Below the pieces are notes generated by a model, which saw only the letters and a list, made by a program, of their open reading frames with translations, had not been told where the DNA came from and ran no database searches. A stretch of DNA of 64,000 bases, from assembly GCA_963756455.1 (NCBI GenBank), contig CAVWNC010000003.1:1736001-1800000 (forward strand), given 5' to 3'. A program made the translations under genes and the position numbers. Shown here one piece after another: positions 52,870-61,570 of this stretch. This DNA is from DASQPA01 sp963756455 (lineage in GTDB: Bacteria > Acidobacteriota > Thermoanaerobaculia > Multivoradales > UBA5704). Each line of letters begins with the position of its first letter. Position 1 is the stretch's first letter.

Positions 52870-55119
52870 CTAGATCTGCGCCCGGCTCCCCTTCTCCCCA
52901 TAGATCGTCGCGTACTCCGACCAGCTGGTGAGCACCCGTCGCACATAGCTCCGGGTCTCGATGAAGCTGATCTTCGTGAACAGCTCCTCGGGCTCGGTGC
53001 TGTAGCAGTAGCTCCGCCAGAGCACGGCCTGAGGCTTGCCGGCGTTGTAGGCGGCGACGGCGAGCTCGGCGTCGTCGCTGAAGGCGTGGAGGAGCTCCGC
53101 CAAGTAGGTCGCCCCGAGCGAGATCGAGACCTCGGGCTTCAGGAGATCCTCGGCCTCCAGGCTCTTTCCGGCCAGGCGCTGCGCCGTGGGGAGGACGAAC
53201 TGGGCGAGCCCTGAGGCCGAGGCTTTAGAGAGGGCCGCGGGGTCGAAGCGGCTCTCCTCGCGGAGGACGGCGGCGAGGAGCAGGGGATCGATCCCCCGGC
53301 GCTTGGCCTGACCGGTGATCGTCTCCCGGTAGGAGAGAGGATAGAGGAGCCGGGCGTAGGCCTCGGGTTGGAAGGCCAGCGGGAGACGATCGGGGGTGCG
53401 GATGCGGAGATCCTCGGCCAGATCGAGAGCCCGGTGGGTTTCGCCGACGTGCGCCAGGTGGAGGGCGGCGGTGAAAGCGAGCGCCGGGTCGGCCAGGGGG
53501 AAGTACTGGCGGACCGCCGGGGCGCCCTCCCGCCAGAGCCCGAGGGCGAGGAGGATCTCGTTCGGCCGGCCGAGCGGCGCCTGCCAGAGCGGCCAGCGCT
53601 CGACCGGCACTTCGGCGAGGCGGAGGAAGGGAGCGGTGATGCGATCCGCCAGGAGCGCCTGGCGCAGCTTGCGTTTGGCCACGGCCCCCACCGGATCGTC
53701 CTCGCCGAGGAGGAGCCAGGCCGACACCAGGTCGTCGGCCCGCGACGAAGCGGCGAGGCGCCGGCCCTCCGCGGCGGTGACACGGCCGAGAGAAGGGCTG
53801 CTGAGCCGCGCCCGGGCGGACCGCGAGAGGGGGTGATGGAGGTCGGCGCGGAGGGCGAAAAGATAGGCGCCGACCGCGCCGCGGAGGTCGCCGGCGAGCT
53901 CCGCCAGCCGGCCCCGCCAGTAGGCGACCTCGATCTGGTCGTCCCGGCTGCCGACGACCGACGCCTGCGAGAGCCAGGAGCCGGCGCGGTCGCCGCGCTG
54001 GCGGACGAGGTCGGAGGCGGCGAGGAAGAGAGCGGCGCGAGCGGACGTCTCCCGCCATGGGAGGCGGCCGTTGAGCTGGTCGTAGAGCGCCAGGGCGGCG
54101 CGCTCGTCGCCGCTTCGCCAGTCGAGGCGGAGAGCGGAGAGGAGGGCCGCGGCGGCCCAGCTGCCGCCGGGGTTGGCGAGATAGGAGCGGCTGAACGCGG
54201 TCGCGGCGGTCTTCCAGTGCCCGAGGAGCTCGAAGGAGCGCGCCTCCTGGTAGAGCGCGGCCGCCTTCTCCTCCGGGTTGGTGGTGCGCTTCGCGAGATC
54301 TCTGTAGAGCACCCCGGCGGTCCCGAAGCGTCCCTCCCAGAAGTGGGCGCGGGCGGCGGCGTAGCTCGCCTCGAAGTCCGGCGGGACCTCGGGCTCACCC
54401 TTGGCGGCGGCCGGGGCGGCGCGCTTCAGGAGCTTCAACGCGCGGTCGAAGTCGCGGTGCTGCTCGAAGGTGAGGCCGAGGAGCCGGGGCACCTCGCCGC
54501 GTTCCGTCTCGGGCACCAGCCGGGCGAGATGCTCGGCGGCCTGGCGCGCCACCTCGTCGGTCCGGTCCTCCACGAGGAGGTGGACGAAGAGGCCGCGGGC
54601 GAGCTCGTTCTGTCCTTCCTTCTTCCCGCAGTCGGCGACGGCTAAGAGCACCTCGCGCTGCTCGGGGCGCGGCATCCTTTCCGGGACGAGCTGACCCAGG
54701 AGGCGGCAGTCGCCCCCCTTGGCGAGGGCGCGGGCGAGGAGCCGCACGGCGTCGGGGAAAAGGGGCGAGGCGGGATCGCCCGCCACGACGGTCGCGATCA
54801 GGCCGGCGGCCACCTCCGGGTGCCCGGCCCGCTCCTGGGAAAGAGCGATGCGATAGCGGCTGTAGGAGGCGAGAACCGGGATCTCGCCCAGGGAGGCGGC
54901 GAAACCGTCCATGGCGTCCTGATGCCGGCCGAGGCGGTCGAGGAGGGCGGCGCGCAGATAGTCGAGGCCGATCTGGTGGGCGACAGCCGGCCGCTCGACG
55001 AGCTCCTGGTCGACGCGCTCCAGGGCTTCCGAGCGGTGGTCTTCGAGCTGCAGCTGGACGAGGAACGGACGGGGGTCGCCGGTGGCGAGGACGAGAAGGA
55101 GAGCGAGTGGACAGATCAT
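52870..55119 (-). CDS. slt: Soluble lytic murein transglycosylase (Slt70-like)
   Basis: A 749-residue exported protein with a short signal (MICPLALLLVLATG). A long superhelical alpha domain of TPR-like helices (about 40-560) ends in an SLT catalytic domain: AVLREESRFDPAALSKASA with catalytic Glu, GLAQFVLPTAQRLAG, and AVAAYNAGKPQAVLWR. It cleaves glycan strands to 1,6-anhydro ends during wall turnover. About 43 bp separate it from the murA stop, in the same direction. Confidence 0.93.
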   Translation of the reverse strand: MICPLALLLVLATGDPRPFLVQLQLEDHRSEALERVDQELVERPAVAHQIGLDYLRAALLDRLGRHQDAMDGFAASLGEIPVLASYSRYRIALSQERAGHPEVAAGLIATVVAGDPASPLFPDAVRLLARALAKGGDCRLLGQLVPERMPRPEQREVLLAVADCGKKEGQNELARGLFVHLLVEDRTDEVARQAAEHLARLVPETERGEVPRLLGLTFEQHRDFDRALKLLKRAAPAAAKGEPEVPPDFEASYAAARAHFWEGRFGTAGVLYRDLAKRTTNPEEKAAALYQEARSFELLGHWKTAATAFSRSYLANPGGSWAAAALLSALRLDWRSGDERAALALYDQLNGRLPWRETSARAALFLAASDLVRQRGDRAGSWLSQASVVGSRDDQIEVAYWRGRLAELAGDLRGAVGAYLFALRADLHHPLSRSARARLSSPSLGRVTAAEGRRLAASSRADDLVSAWLLLGEDDPVGAVAKRKLRQALLADRITAPFLRLAEVPVERWPLWQAPLGRPNEILLALGLWREGAPAVRQYFPLADPALAFTAALHLAHVGETHRALDLAEDLRIRTPDRLPLAFQPEAYARLLYPLSYRETITGQAKRRGIDPLLLAAVLREESRFDPAALSKASASGLAQFVLPTAQRLAGKSLEAEDLLKPEVSISLGATYLAELLHAFSDDAELAVAAYNAGKPQAVLWRSYCYSTEPEELFTKISFIETRSYVRRVLTSWSEYATIYGEKGSRAQI

Positions 55120-55161
55120 GCCCGGCCCGGCGCGAGGGGTGAGCGGGTTTGAAACCCGCGG

Positions 55162-56436
55162 TCAGGCCGTCGGCGCTTCCGCCTGCCGTGCCACCCTCGC
55201 CCCGAGCGCCTGCAATTTCAATTCCATTCCCTCGTAACCGCGGTCGAGGTGGTAGATCCGCTCGACGAGCGTCTCCCCCTCCGCCGCGCAGCCGGCGAGG
55301 ACCAGGCAGGCCGAGGCCCGGAGATCGGTCGCCATGACCCGCGCCCCGGAGAGCGCCCGCGGCCCGTACACCCGGGCCGCGGAGCCGTCGACCCGCACGT
55401 CGGCACCCATCCGGGCGAGCTCCGGGGCGTGCTGGAAGCGATTTTCGAAGATGGTTTCGCGGATCGTCGCAACTCCCTCGGCCTGGGTCATGAGGGCCAT
55501 GTACTGGGCCTGGAGGTCGGTGGGGAAGCGCGGATGAGGAGCGGTATCACAATCTTTGGAGCGGAGCGTCCCCGTGGAACGGGCGCGGATGCCGGAGGCG
55601 GTGACCTCGACGTCGACCCCGGCCTCCGCCAGTTTTTCCAGGAGGGGCGCCAGATCGGCGGCCCGCGCCTCTTCGAGCAGCACGTCACCGCCGGTGAGCG
55701 CCGCGCCGACCAGGTAGGTGCCGCCTTCGATACGGTCGGGGATGATGACGTGACGGGCGCTCCCCAGGCCGTCGACCCCTTCGACGGTGATCGTCTCCTC
55801 GCCGGCGCCGAAGATGCGTGCCCCCATGGCGACCAGGAGCTCGGCCAGGTCGACCACCTCGGGCTCCCGGGCGCAGTTCTCGAGCACGGTGGTGCCGTGG
55901 GCGAGGGTCGCCGCCATGAGGACGTTCTCCGTGCCGGTGACGGTCGGCATGTCGAAGCGGAAGCGGGCCCCGACCAGGCACTTGGCGCGGGCCTCGACGT
56001 AGCCGTGGGAGATCTCGACTTCCGCCCCCAAGGCGGTGAGCCCCTTCAAATGCTGATCGATGGGGCGCACCCCGATGGCGCAGCCACCGGGGAGCGACAC
56101 CCGGGCGAAACCGCGCTTGGCGAGCTGCGGCCCGAGGACGAGGACGCTCGCCCGCATCGTCTTCACGAGGTCGTAGGGGGCATCCTCGGCCGAGCCGTCC
56201 TCGCTCACCCGCGAGAGCACGATCTCGCCGCCCTCGCGGTCCGTGCTCCCCATCCCCAGATGATCCAGCAGGCGGCGCATGGTGCGGATGTCGCGCACCC
56301 GCGGCACGCGGTGGAGGACGACGGTCTCGTCCGTCAAAAGAGTGGCGGCGAGCGCCGGCAGGGCCGCGTTCTTGGCACCGCTCGCGCGCACCTTCCCCAG
56401 GAGCGGCGTGGGACCGACGATGTGGAATCTATCCAT
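55162..56436 (-). CDS. murA: UDP-N-acetylglucosamine 1-carboxyvinyltransferase
   Basis: A 424-residue protein with the two inverse alpha/beta domains of EPT enzymes. Catalytic Cys119 in LPGGCAIGVRPIDQHL, N-terminal ASGAKNAALPALAA, and RASACLVLAGCAAEGETLV near the C-terminus are diagnostic. It performs the first committed peptidoglycan step and is fosfomycin-sensitive because the Cys is retained. The ATG at 56436 gives the standard N-terminus. It lies 17 bp after the prmC stop. Confidence 0.96.
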   Translation of the reverse strand: MDRFHIVGPTPLLGKVRASGAKNAALPALAATLLTDETVVLHRVPRVRDIRTMRRLLDHLGMGSTDREGGEIVLSRVSEDGSAEDAPYDLVKTMRASVLVLGPQLAKRGFARVSLPGGCAIGVRPIDQHLKGLTALGAEVEISHGYVEARAKCLVGARFRFDMPTVTGTENVLMAATLAHGTTVLENCAREPEVVDLAELLVAMGARIFGAGEETITVEGVDGLGSARHVIIPDRIEGGTYLVGAALTGGDVLLEEARAADLAPLLEKLAEAGVDVEVTASGIRARSTGTLRSKDCDTAPHPRFPTDLQAQYMALMTQAEGVATIRETIFENRFQHAPELARMGADVRVDGSAARVYGPRALSGARVMATDLRASACLVLAGCAAEGETLVERIYHLDRGYEGMELKLQALGARVARQAEAPTA

Positions 56437-56453
56437 GGTCCAGACCTTGGGCT

Positions 56454-57305
56454 TCAGCGGCGTCTGAGGGTCAACACGCGGGGGATGGCTCTGTAGTCCT
56501 TGCATGTCCCGGTGATGTGCAACGACGATGCCGAGGCATGGCGGCGGGCTACGTCCTCTTGTCCGAAGCCGATTTCGACCACGAGGGGTGTGACGTCGGG
56601 CAGACCGGCGCTCTCCTTGAAGAGGCGCGCGAGCGTCGAGTCGCCGGCACCGGGGGAGAAGAGTGCCAGGTGAGGCTCGAAATTGCAAACCTCGGGGGAG
56701 AGGGTGGGCGCTTCTGCCCGGTCGATATAGGGAGGATTGCTGACCAGGAGGTCGAAGCGGGAGAGGTCGAGGCCCGTGAGGAGGTCGGTGCCCACCAGGT
56801 GGACACGGTCGCGGACCCCGTGCCGGCGGGCGTTTTTGGCGGCCACGGCGAGGGCGCCGGGGGAAAGCTCCGTCGCCACCACGAAGGAGCCCGGGATTTC
56901 GAGCGCCAGGGTCACCGCCAGGATGCCGGACCCGGTCCCCACGTCGACGATCCGCGCACCCGCCGGGAGAGGCAGTTGGAGCGCGACCTCGATGACGTGC
57001 TCGGTCTCCGGCCGTGGGATGAGCACCCGCCGGTCGACGTCGAAGCTTCTTCCGTAGAACTCCCGCTCACCCAGGAGGTAGGCGACCGGCTCGCCGGTCT
57101 GCCGCCTTTCGAGGAGAGCCCGGAACCGCGCCGCCTCCGCCGTCTCCACCGGTCGCTCGGGATGGGCGAGGATCTGCGCCTCGGAGAGCCCGGTCACCCA
57201 TCCCAGGAGAAGGCCGGCCTCGCGGGTCGGAGCGCCGAAGGGAGTCGCGGCCAGAAGGCGGCGGGCTTCTCGGAGAAGGTCGCGGACCGTCGGCGGCGGG
57301 CTCAC
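56454..57305 (-). CDS. prmC: Peptide chain release factor N5-glutamine methyltransferase
   Basis: A 283-residue protein: an N-terminal helical substrate-binding domain and a Rossmann methyltransferase with SAM motif VDVGTGSGILAVTLA and the catalytic SNPPYI. It methylates the GGQ glutamine of RF1/RF2. prfA, its usual neighbour, lies about 6.4 kb away in the same orientation at the window end. Confidence 0.94.
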   Translation of the reverse strand: MSPPPTVRDLLREARRLLAATPFGAPTREAGLLLGWVTGLSEAQILAHPERPVETAEAARFRALLERRQTGEPVAYLLGEREFYGRSFDVDRRVLIPRPETEHVIEVALQLPLPAGARIVDVGTGSGILAVTLALEIPGSFVVATELSPGALAVAAKNARRHGVRDRVHLVGTDLLTGLDLSRFDLLVSNPPYIDRAEAPTLSPEVCNFEPHLALFSPGAGDSTLARLFKESAGLPDVTPLVVEIGFGQEDVARRHASASSLHITGTCKDYRAIPRVLTLRRR

Positions 57306-57487
57306 CGGGGGGAGTCTAGCAGTCGGATGGGAAGACGTTGAGCAGAATCGGCAAACGCCACCGTCCCGGTGCGGAGGGTTGGTTGCACTTCAACAGCAGA
57401 ACTCGCTTAGGCGATCCTGAACCGGGCTTTCGCTCCTAACCGTCCGGCTATTTCATCCAGTTGTTACTCCCCGCTCGGGTGCGCCCG

Positions 57488-58396
57488 ATGGAGGCTTCCT
57501 TGCTCGAAAGACAACCTTGCCGTCCCGCGAGACGGCCGCGCCTCTCCTCCCGCGCCTCCGGCGCCGTCCTGGTGCTGGCCGGCTTCGCCGCGATGCTCCT
57601 GCTTCCGGCCCGCCCCGCGCAGGCGGGCGATCTCGCGGACGTCAAAGCGCGCGGCAAGCTCGTCATGCTGACCTTCCCCGTCCAGGGTGGCTTCTTCGAC
57701 GTGGTGAACGTCGACGTGATGCGGGAACAGGGGCTGGCCTTCAAGGATCTCCACAAACCCGAGCAGTTCAGCGGCATCGACGTCGACGTCGTCAACGGTT
57801 TCGCCAAGAGCCTGGGCGTCGAGCTCGAGATCCAGGTCACCTCCGAGGGCTTCGGCAATCTCATTCCGGCTCTCGTTCGGAAAGAGTCTGACGTCGTCGC
57901 CAGCGAGCTCACGATCACCCCCGCGCGCCAGGAGATCGTCGACTTCTCCTCGCCCTATGCCACCAACTGGGTGGCCGTCATCGCCAAGAAGGGGACCCCG
58001 ATCCTCGGCCCCGGCGACCTCGCGGGGAAAAAAGCGGCGATCATCCGCGGTTCGAGCCATGGGGAGTTCCTGAGGTCCGTGGCGCCCGACGTGTCGGTCG
58101 AGCCGACGGGCTTCGACCTGGAAAGCCTGGATGCCTTGGAGAGCGGTCGCGTCGACTTCACGCTCATCGATTCGACCGTCCCGCCGCGAGAGGCGGTGGA
58201 CGTGCTCCATCCCGACCTCGTCGTGGCCTTCCGGTTGAAGGAGATCAGCGATGGAGTGGCGGTCCGCAAGGGGAGCGATCTCCTGCCGGCCTTGAACGCC
58301 TATCTCGCCCGCATCCGGAAGTCCGGCGAGCTTCAGAAGATCCTCGACAGCCACGGTTTCGGGAAGGCGGCCCAGAAGCCGGTGCGCACGCCGTAG
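57488..58396 (+). CDS. Family 3 periplasmic solute-binding protein
   Basis: A 302-residue protein with a long basic N-terminus and hydrophobic signal (AVLVLAGFAAMLLLP). The SBP_bac_3 domain shows FSGIDVDVVNGFAKSLG, VVASELTITPARQEIVDFSSPY and GVAVRKGSDLLPALNAYLAR. These proteins bind amino acids or related ligands for an ABC importer, yet no permease or ATPase lies nearby, so it may act as an orphan or sensory receptor. The ATG at 57488 is preferred to a TTG at 57461. Confidence 0.88.
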   Translation: MEASLLERQPCRPARRPRLSSRASGAVLVLAGFAAMLLLPARPAQAGDLADVKARGKLVMLTFPVQGGFFDVVNVDVMREQGLAFKDLHKPEQFSGIDVDVVNGFAKSLGVELEIQVTSEGFGNLIPALVRKESDVVASELTITPARQEIVDFSSPYATNWVAVIAKKGTPILGPGDLAGKKAAIIRGSSHGEFLRSVAPDVSVEPTGFDLESLDALESGRVDFTLIDSTVPPREAVDVLHPDLVVAFRLKEISDGVAVRKGSDLLPALNAYLARIRKSGELQKILDSHGFGKAAQKPVRTP

Positions 58397-58447
58397 AGCG
58401 TGTTCCCCATCGCGATAGCATAGGGGCCGATCGCCATCGGAGGCCTC

Positions 58448-60199
58448 ATGCTCAGATCCGCTCTCTTTGTCTCGCTGGCCCTCCTCTTTTCGACCGTCCG
58501 GCTCGCGGCCGCTCCGGTTGCTTGTCCGGAGGCGCCGCTGGCGGCCGGCGCGAAGGCCCTGTCTGTCTTCAAGGGAAACGGCGGAGCGGCCTTCGCCGCC
58601 TTCCGGAGGGCCACCGCGGAGGCGGCGCGGGCCGGTGGCATGGCGGAGGTCTCCGGCCGAATCGCCGCTCTCAACTCCGGCAAGCCGGTGGGAGGGGGGG
58701 ATGCGGGGCTCGCCTCCTGTCTCCTCCGTTCCTACGTCCGCGCCCGCTATGGCGAGCGGATCGTCCGGGATCTCCAGGAGATGCTCGGCTTCCAGACTTT
58801 CGCCGTCGAAGGGAGGGACAACTGGGAGGCCCCCGAGTTCCTCCGCCAGAGGAAGTGGCTGCAAGGCCGGGCGACAGCCCTGGGACTGGACTTCAAGGAC
58901 TATGACGGCCGGGTGGACGAGATCACCCTCCCGGGCCCCCCCGGCGCGAAGCCGGTCCTCGCCCTCCTCGCCCACGGCGACGTCCAGGACGTGGCGGGGC
59001 AGACCTGGTCGTCGCCGCCCTTCGCGGGACGCAAGGTGGGAGACCGGATCGTCGGCCGCGGCACCGAGGACGACAAGGGACCGGCGGTCGCCGCTCTCTA
59101 CACCCTGGCCGCTCTCAAGGACTCGGGTTGGCCCCTCGGCGCCACCGTTCGGCTGGTGATCGCGAACGGCGAAGAGTCGAGCTGGGACGAGATCCCCTAC
59201 TATCTTGCGCGGGCGTCCATGCCGGACATGACGGTCGGCCTCGACGCCGCCTACCCTGTTACCCACGCCCAGAAGGGCTACGGCCTCCTCACCTTCGTGC
59301 CCGGCAGGGGAGCGACGGGGGCGGGGGCGGCGAAGCCGGGGCGCTTCCGGGTCATCCGGGTGAGCGGCGGGAGCGGCGTCTCGATCATCCCGGAGCGCGG
59401 CGAGGCGATCCTCGCGCCGGCTGCCCCGGGGCTCACGGCGGCGGCGGCCCTGCCTGAGCTCTCCCGCCAGGCGGCCGAGTGGGCGAAAAAGCACCCGCCG
59501 GCGCGGCTCACGGTCAGCCTGGACGGCAAGCAGGTGAAGCTCGTCGCCCTGGGGAAGGGCGGGCACTCCTCGGAGCCGCGGAGCGGGCATAGCGCGCTGG
59601 GTGACCTCACCGCTTTCCTCGCCACTTTAGACCTCACCCTCGATCCGCCGGGAGCGCTCGCCATCTTCATGGGTTCTTCTCTGGGGACCGAGACCGACGG
59701 GCAGTCGCTCGGTCTCCTCCACCACGACGACGAGACGGGGAACCTGACCGCCAATCTCTCGCTCTTCAAGGAGGAGAAGGGCCAGCCGGCGGCGGTGGTC
59801 AACATCCGTTCGCCGCGCGGCCTGCCCAAGCCGGAGATCGAGAGGCGCCTGGCCGAGCGGACGACCCTCTTCGCGAAGCGTACGGGCATCCCCATGACCG
59901 TAGAGGTCGAAATCTCCTCCGAGCCCCACCTGGCGCCGGTCGACGGCAAGGTCGTGCAGAACCTCTTAGCCGTCTGGCGGGAGGTGACCGGCACTGCCGG
60001 AAAACCGATCGCCGTGGGGGGCGGTACCGAGGCCCGCCTCTTTCCCGGCGGCGTCGACTTCGGGCCGGCGATGTCGATGGAGCACTACCGCGGCCATGGC
60101 ACCGACGAGTACATGACGGTCGATGAGCTCCTTCGGGTGGCGGAGCTGACGACGGCGGCGGTCTGGCGGCTGGTGGGCTCGGCCAGCTCGACCCCGTGA
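58448..60199 (+). CDS. Secreted M20-family dipeptidase
   Basis: A 583-residue protein with a signal peptide (MLRSALFVSLALLFSTVRLA). Metal and catalytic motifs: LLAHGDVQDVAGQTWSSPPF, GRGTEDDKGPAVAALYTL, IANGEESSWDEIPYYL and GGGTEARLFPGG. It resembles PepV/Xaa-His dipeptidases and probably trims dipeptides in the periplasm. It is preceded by the binding protein in the same orientation, 51 bp away. Confidence 0.9.
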   Translation: MLRSALFVSLALLFSTVRLAAAPVACPEAPLAAGAKALSVFKGNGGAAFAAFRRATAEAARAGGMAEVSGRIAALNSGKPVGGGDAGLASCLLRSYVRARYGERIVRDLQEMLGFQTFAVEGRDNWEAPEFLRQRKWLQGRATALGLDFKDYDGRVDEITLPGPPGAKPVLALLAHGDVQDVAGQTWSSPPFAGRKVGDRIVGRGTEDDKGPAVAALYTLAALKDSGWPLGATVRLVIANGEESSWDEIPYYLARASMPDMTVGLDAAYPVTHAQKGYGLLTFVPGRGATGAGAAKPGRFRVIRVSGGSGVSIIPERGEAILAPAAPGLTAAAALPELSRQAAEWAKKHPPARLTVSLDGKQVKLVALGKGGHSSEPRSGHSALGDLTAFLATLDLTLDPPGALAIFMGSSLGTETDGQSLGLLHHDDETGNLTANLSLFKEEKGQPAAVVNIRSPRGLPKPEIERRLAERTTLFAKRTGIPMTVEVEISSEPHLAPVDGKVVQNLLAVWREVTGTAGKPIAVGGGTEARLFPGGVDFGPAMSMEHYRGHGTDEYMTVDELLRVAELTTAAVWRLVGSASSTP

Positions 60200-60229
60200 G
60201 ATCCGGGGCCATGCTACCCTGACCTCACC

Positions 60230-60631
60230 ATGCCCCGAGGGGCCGGCAACGGCGGCTTCACTCTGCTCGAAACCCTGATCGCCCTGGTGATCCTGGGCTT
60301 CGCCCTGCTCTTCGTCCTCTCCCTCGTCCTCAACCAGCCGCGGATGTTGAAACGCCTGGACGCCCAGCGCCAGGCCTACCGCGCCATCGAGGGGACCCTC
60401 GAAGCGGTGCGCGCCGGGGCGATCCCGCTCCAGACCTCGCACTTCGCCAACTTCGACTTTTCGGCCGGCACCCCGGCGTCGCCGGATCTTTCTCTGCAAA
60501 TGGACGTCCTGGCGCTCCCCGCCCCCGCGGGCCTCTACCGGGTCTCCCTCTCGGCCCACTACACGCTGGCCGGTCAGGGGATGGACCAGAAGGTCCAGAC
60601 TCTCGTCTGGCAACCTGGGGGAGGACCGTGA
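60230..60631 (+). CDS. Type IV pilin/pseudopilin-like protein 1
   Basis: A 133-residue protein with a prepilin peptidase site (G-FTLLETLIALVILGF, glycine cleavage before Phe, Glu at +5). The N-methylated helix leads to a small soluble domain. It overlaps the next gene (TGATG). It resembles GspI/PilV minor pilins. Confidence 0.85.
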   Translation: MPRGAGNGGFTLLETLIALVILGFALLFVLSLVLNQPRMLKRLDAQRQAYRAIEGTLEAVRAGAIPLQTSHFANFDFSAGTPASPDLSLQMDVLALPAPAGLYRVSLSAHYTLAGQGMDQKVQTLVWQPGGGP

Positions 60632-61158
60632 TGGGCCGCCGGAACGCGGGCTTCGTCCTCGTCGAGCTCCTGATCGCCTCGCTCCTGCTCCTCCTGGCGC
60701 TCGCGCTCGCCGGCCAGCTCCTCATGGAGAGCGCGGAGCAGCTCGTCGACTCGGCGGGCGATCAGGCCGATCCCACCGTCCCTCAGCTGCTCAACCGCCT
60801 GCGGGGCGACGTCCTCGCCGCCTCCGGCTACTCGGATTGCGAGGCGGACCGGCTGCTCCTGACGGGCCACCCGGCCGGCCTGGTTCTCTACCAACGGGAA
60901 AACGGGAGCCTGCACCGGGCGGTGTTCGCCGCCGACGGAACGCTGCGGGGGGAGAGCGTACCCTGGCGCGGGGTCGTCGCCTGGAGCTGTACGCCCCTCG
61001 GCCCGCAGCTCGTTCGGCTGGATCTCCAATACCAGGCCTGGGCCTGGCGGCGGAGCCTCAATCCGCAGCTGCCGTCCGGACGCGGCAAGGGGACCGCGAT
61101 CCGCGGGGATACCCTCTTCCTCACTCTTCGCGGCGGTGGGCTGGGAGGGTCCTGGTAA
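60631..61158 (+). CDS. Type IV pilin/pseudopilin-like protein 2
   Basis: A 175-residue protein with G-FVLVELLIASLLLLLAL: prepilin motif with Glu at +5 and a long hydrophobic helix. The C-terminal domain has one Cys pair (SDCEAD...AWSC). It resembles GspJ/PilW. The ATG at 60631 has GGAGG 7 nt upstream; a GTG immediately before it is also in frame. It is in operon with its neighbours. Confidence 0.82.
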   Translation: MGRRNAGFVLVELLIASLLLLLALALAGQLLMESAEQLVDSAGDQADPTVPQLLNRLRGDVLAASGYSDCEADRLLLTGHPAGLVLYQRENGSLHRAVFAADGTLRGESVPWRGVVAWSCTPLGPQLVRLDLQYQAWAWRRSLNPQLPSGRGKGTAIRGDTLFLTLRGGGLGGSW

Positions 61159-61178
61159 GGCGGCGGGGAGAAGAGGGG

Positions 61179-61559
61179 GTGGCGCTCGCCATCACCCTCC
61201 TCGTCCTCTTCGTCGTCTCGTTGGCGCTCGCCATCCTCTCCCTCTCGCTCCTCGTCCGCCTGCGCACCGTCCGCGAGGAGTCGCAGGGCATCGTCCTCTC
61301 CGCCCTCTCCGATGCCGCCGTGGCGGAGGCTGTCGCCAACCTCGCCGCCGATGCGAGCTTCACGGGGGCCACGGAGCACCCCTTCGGCAGCGGCAAAATC
61401 GCGAGCCAGATCTCCCCCGTCACCGCCACCCAGTTCCAGGTCGTGGCCACCGCCCGGCTCGGGGTCCGGGTGCGCGCCGTGGAGGTCCAGGTGCTGCGCA
61501 CCCCCGCCGTCGTCCAGGTGACGAGCTGGCGGATTCTCCCTCGCGCGCGGGGAAGCTGA
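61179..61559 (+). CDS. PilX/GspK-like minor pilin-related protein
   Basis: About 126 residues with one N-terminal membrane helix (ALAITLLVLFVVSLALAILS). The preceding in-frame residues RRRGEEG look like the usual polar leader of such proteins, so the real start may lie a few codons upstream at a rare codon (CTG at 61152); GTG 61179 is the first standard start. It completes a three-gene minor pilin set lacking any pilus motor nearby. Confidence 0.65.
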   Translation: MALAITLLVLFVVSLALAILSLSLLVRLRTVREESQGIVLSALSDAAVAEAVANLAADASFTGATEHPFGSGKIASQISPVTATQFQVVATARLGVRVRAVEVQVLRTPAVVQVTSWRILPRARGS

Positions 61560-61570
61560 GGAAGATGGAT

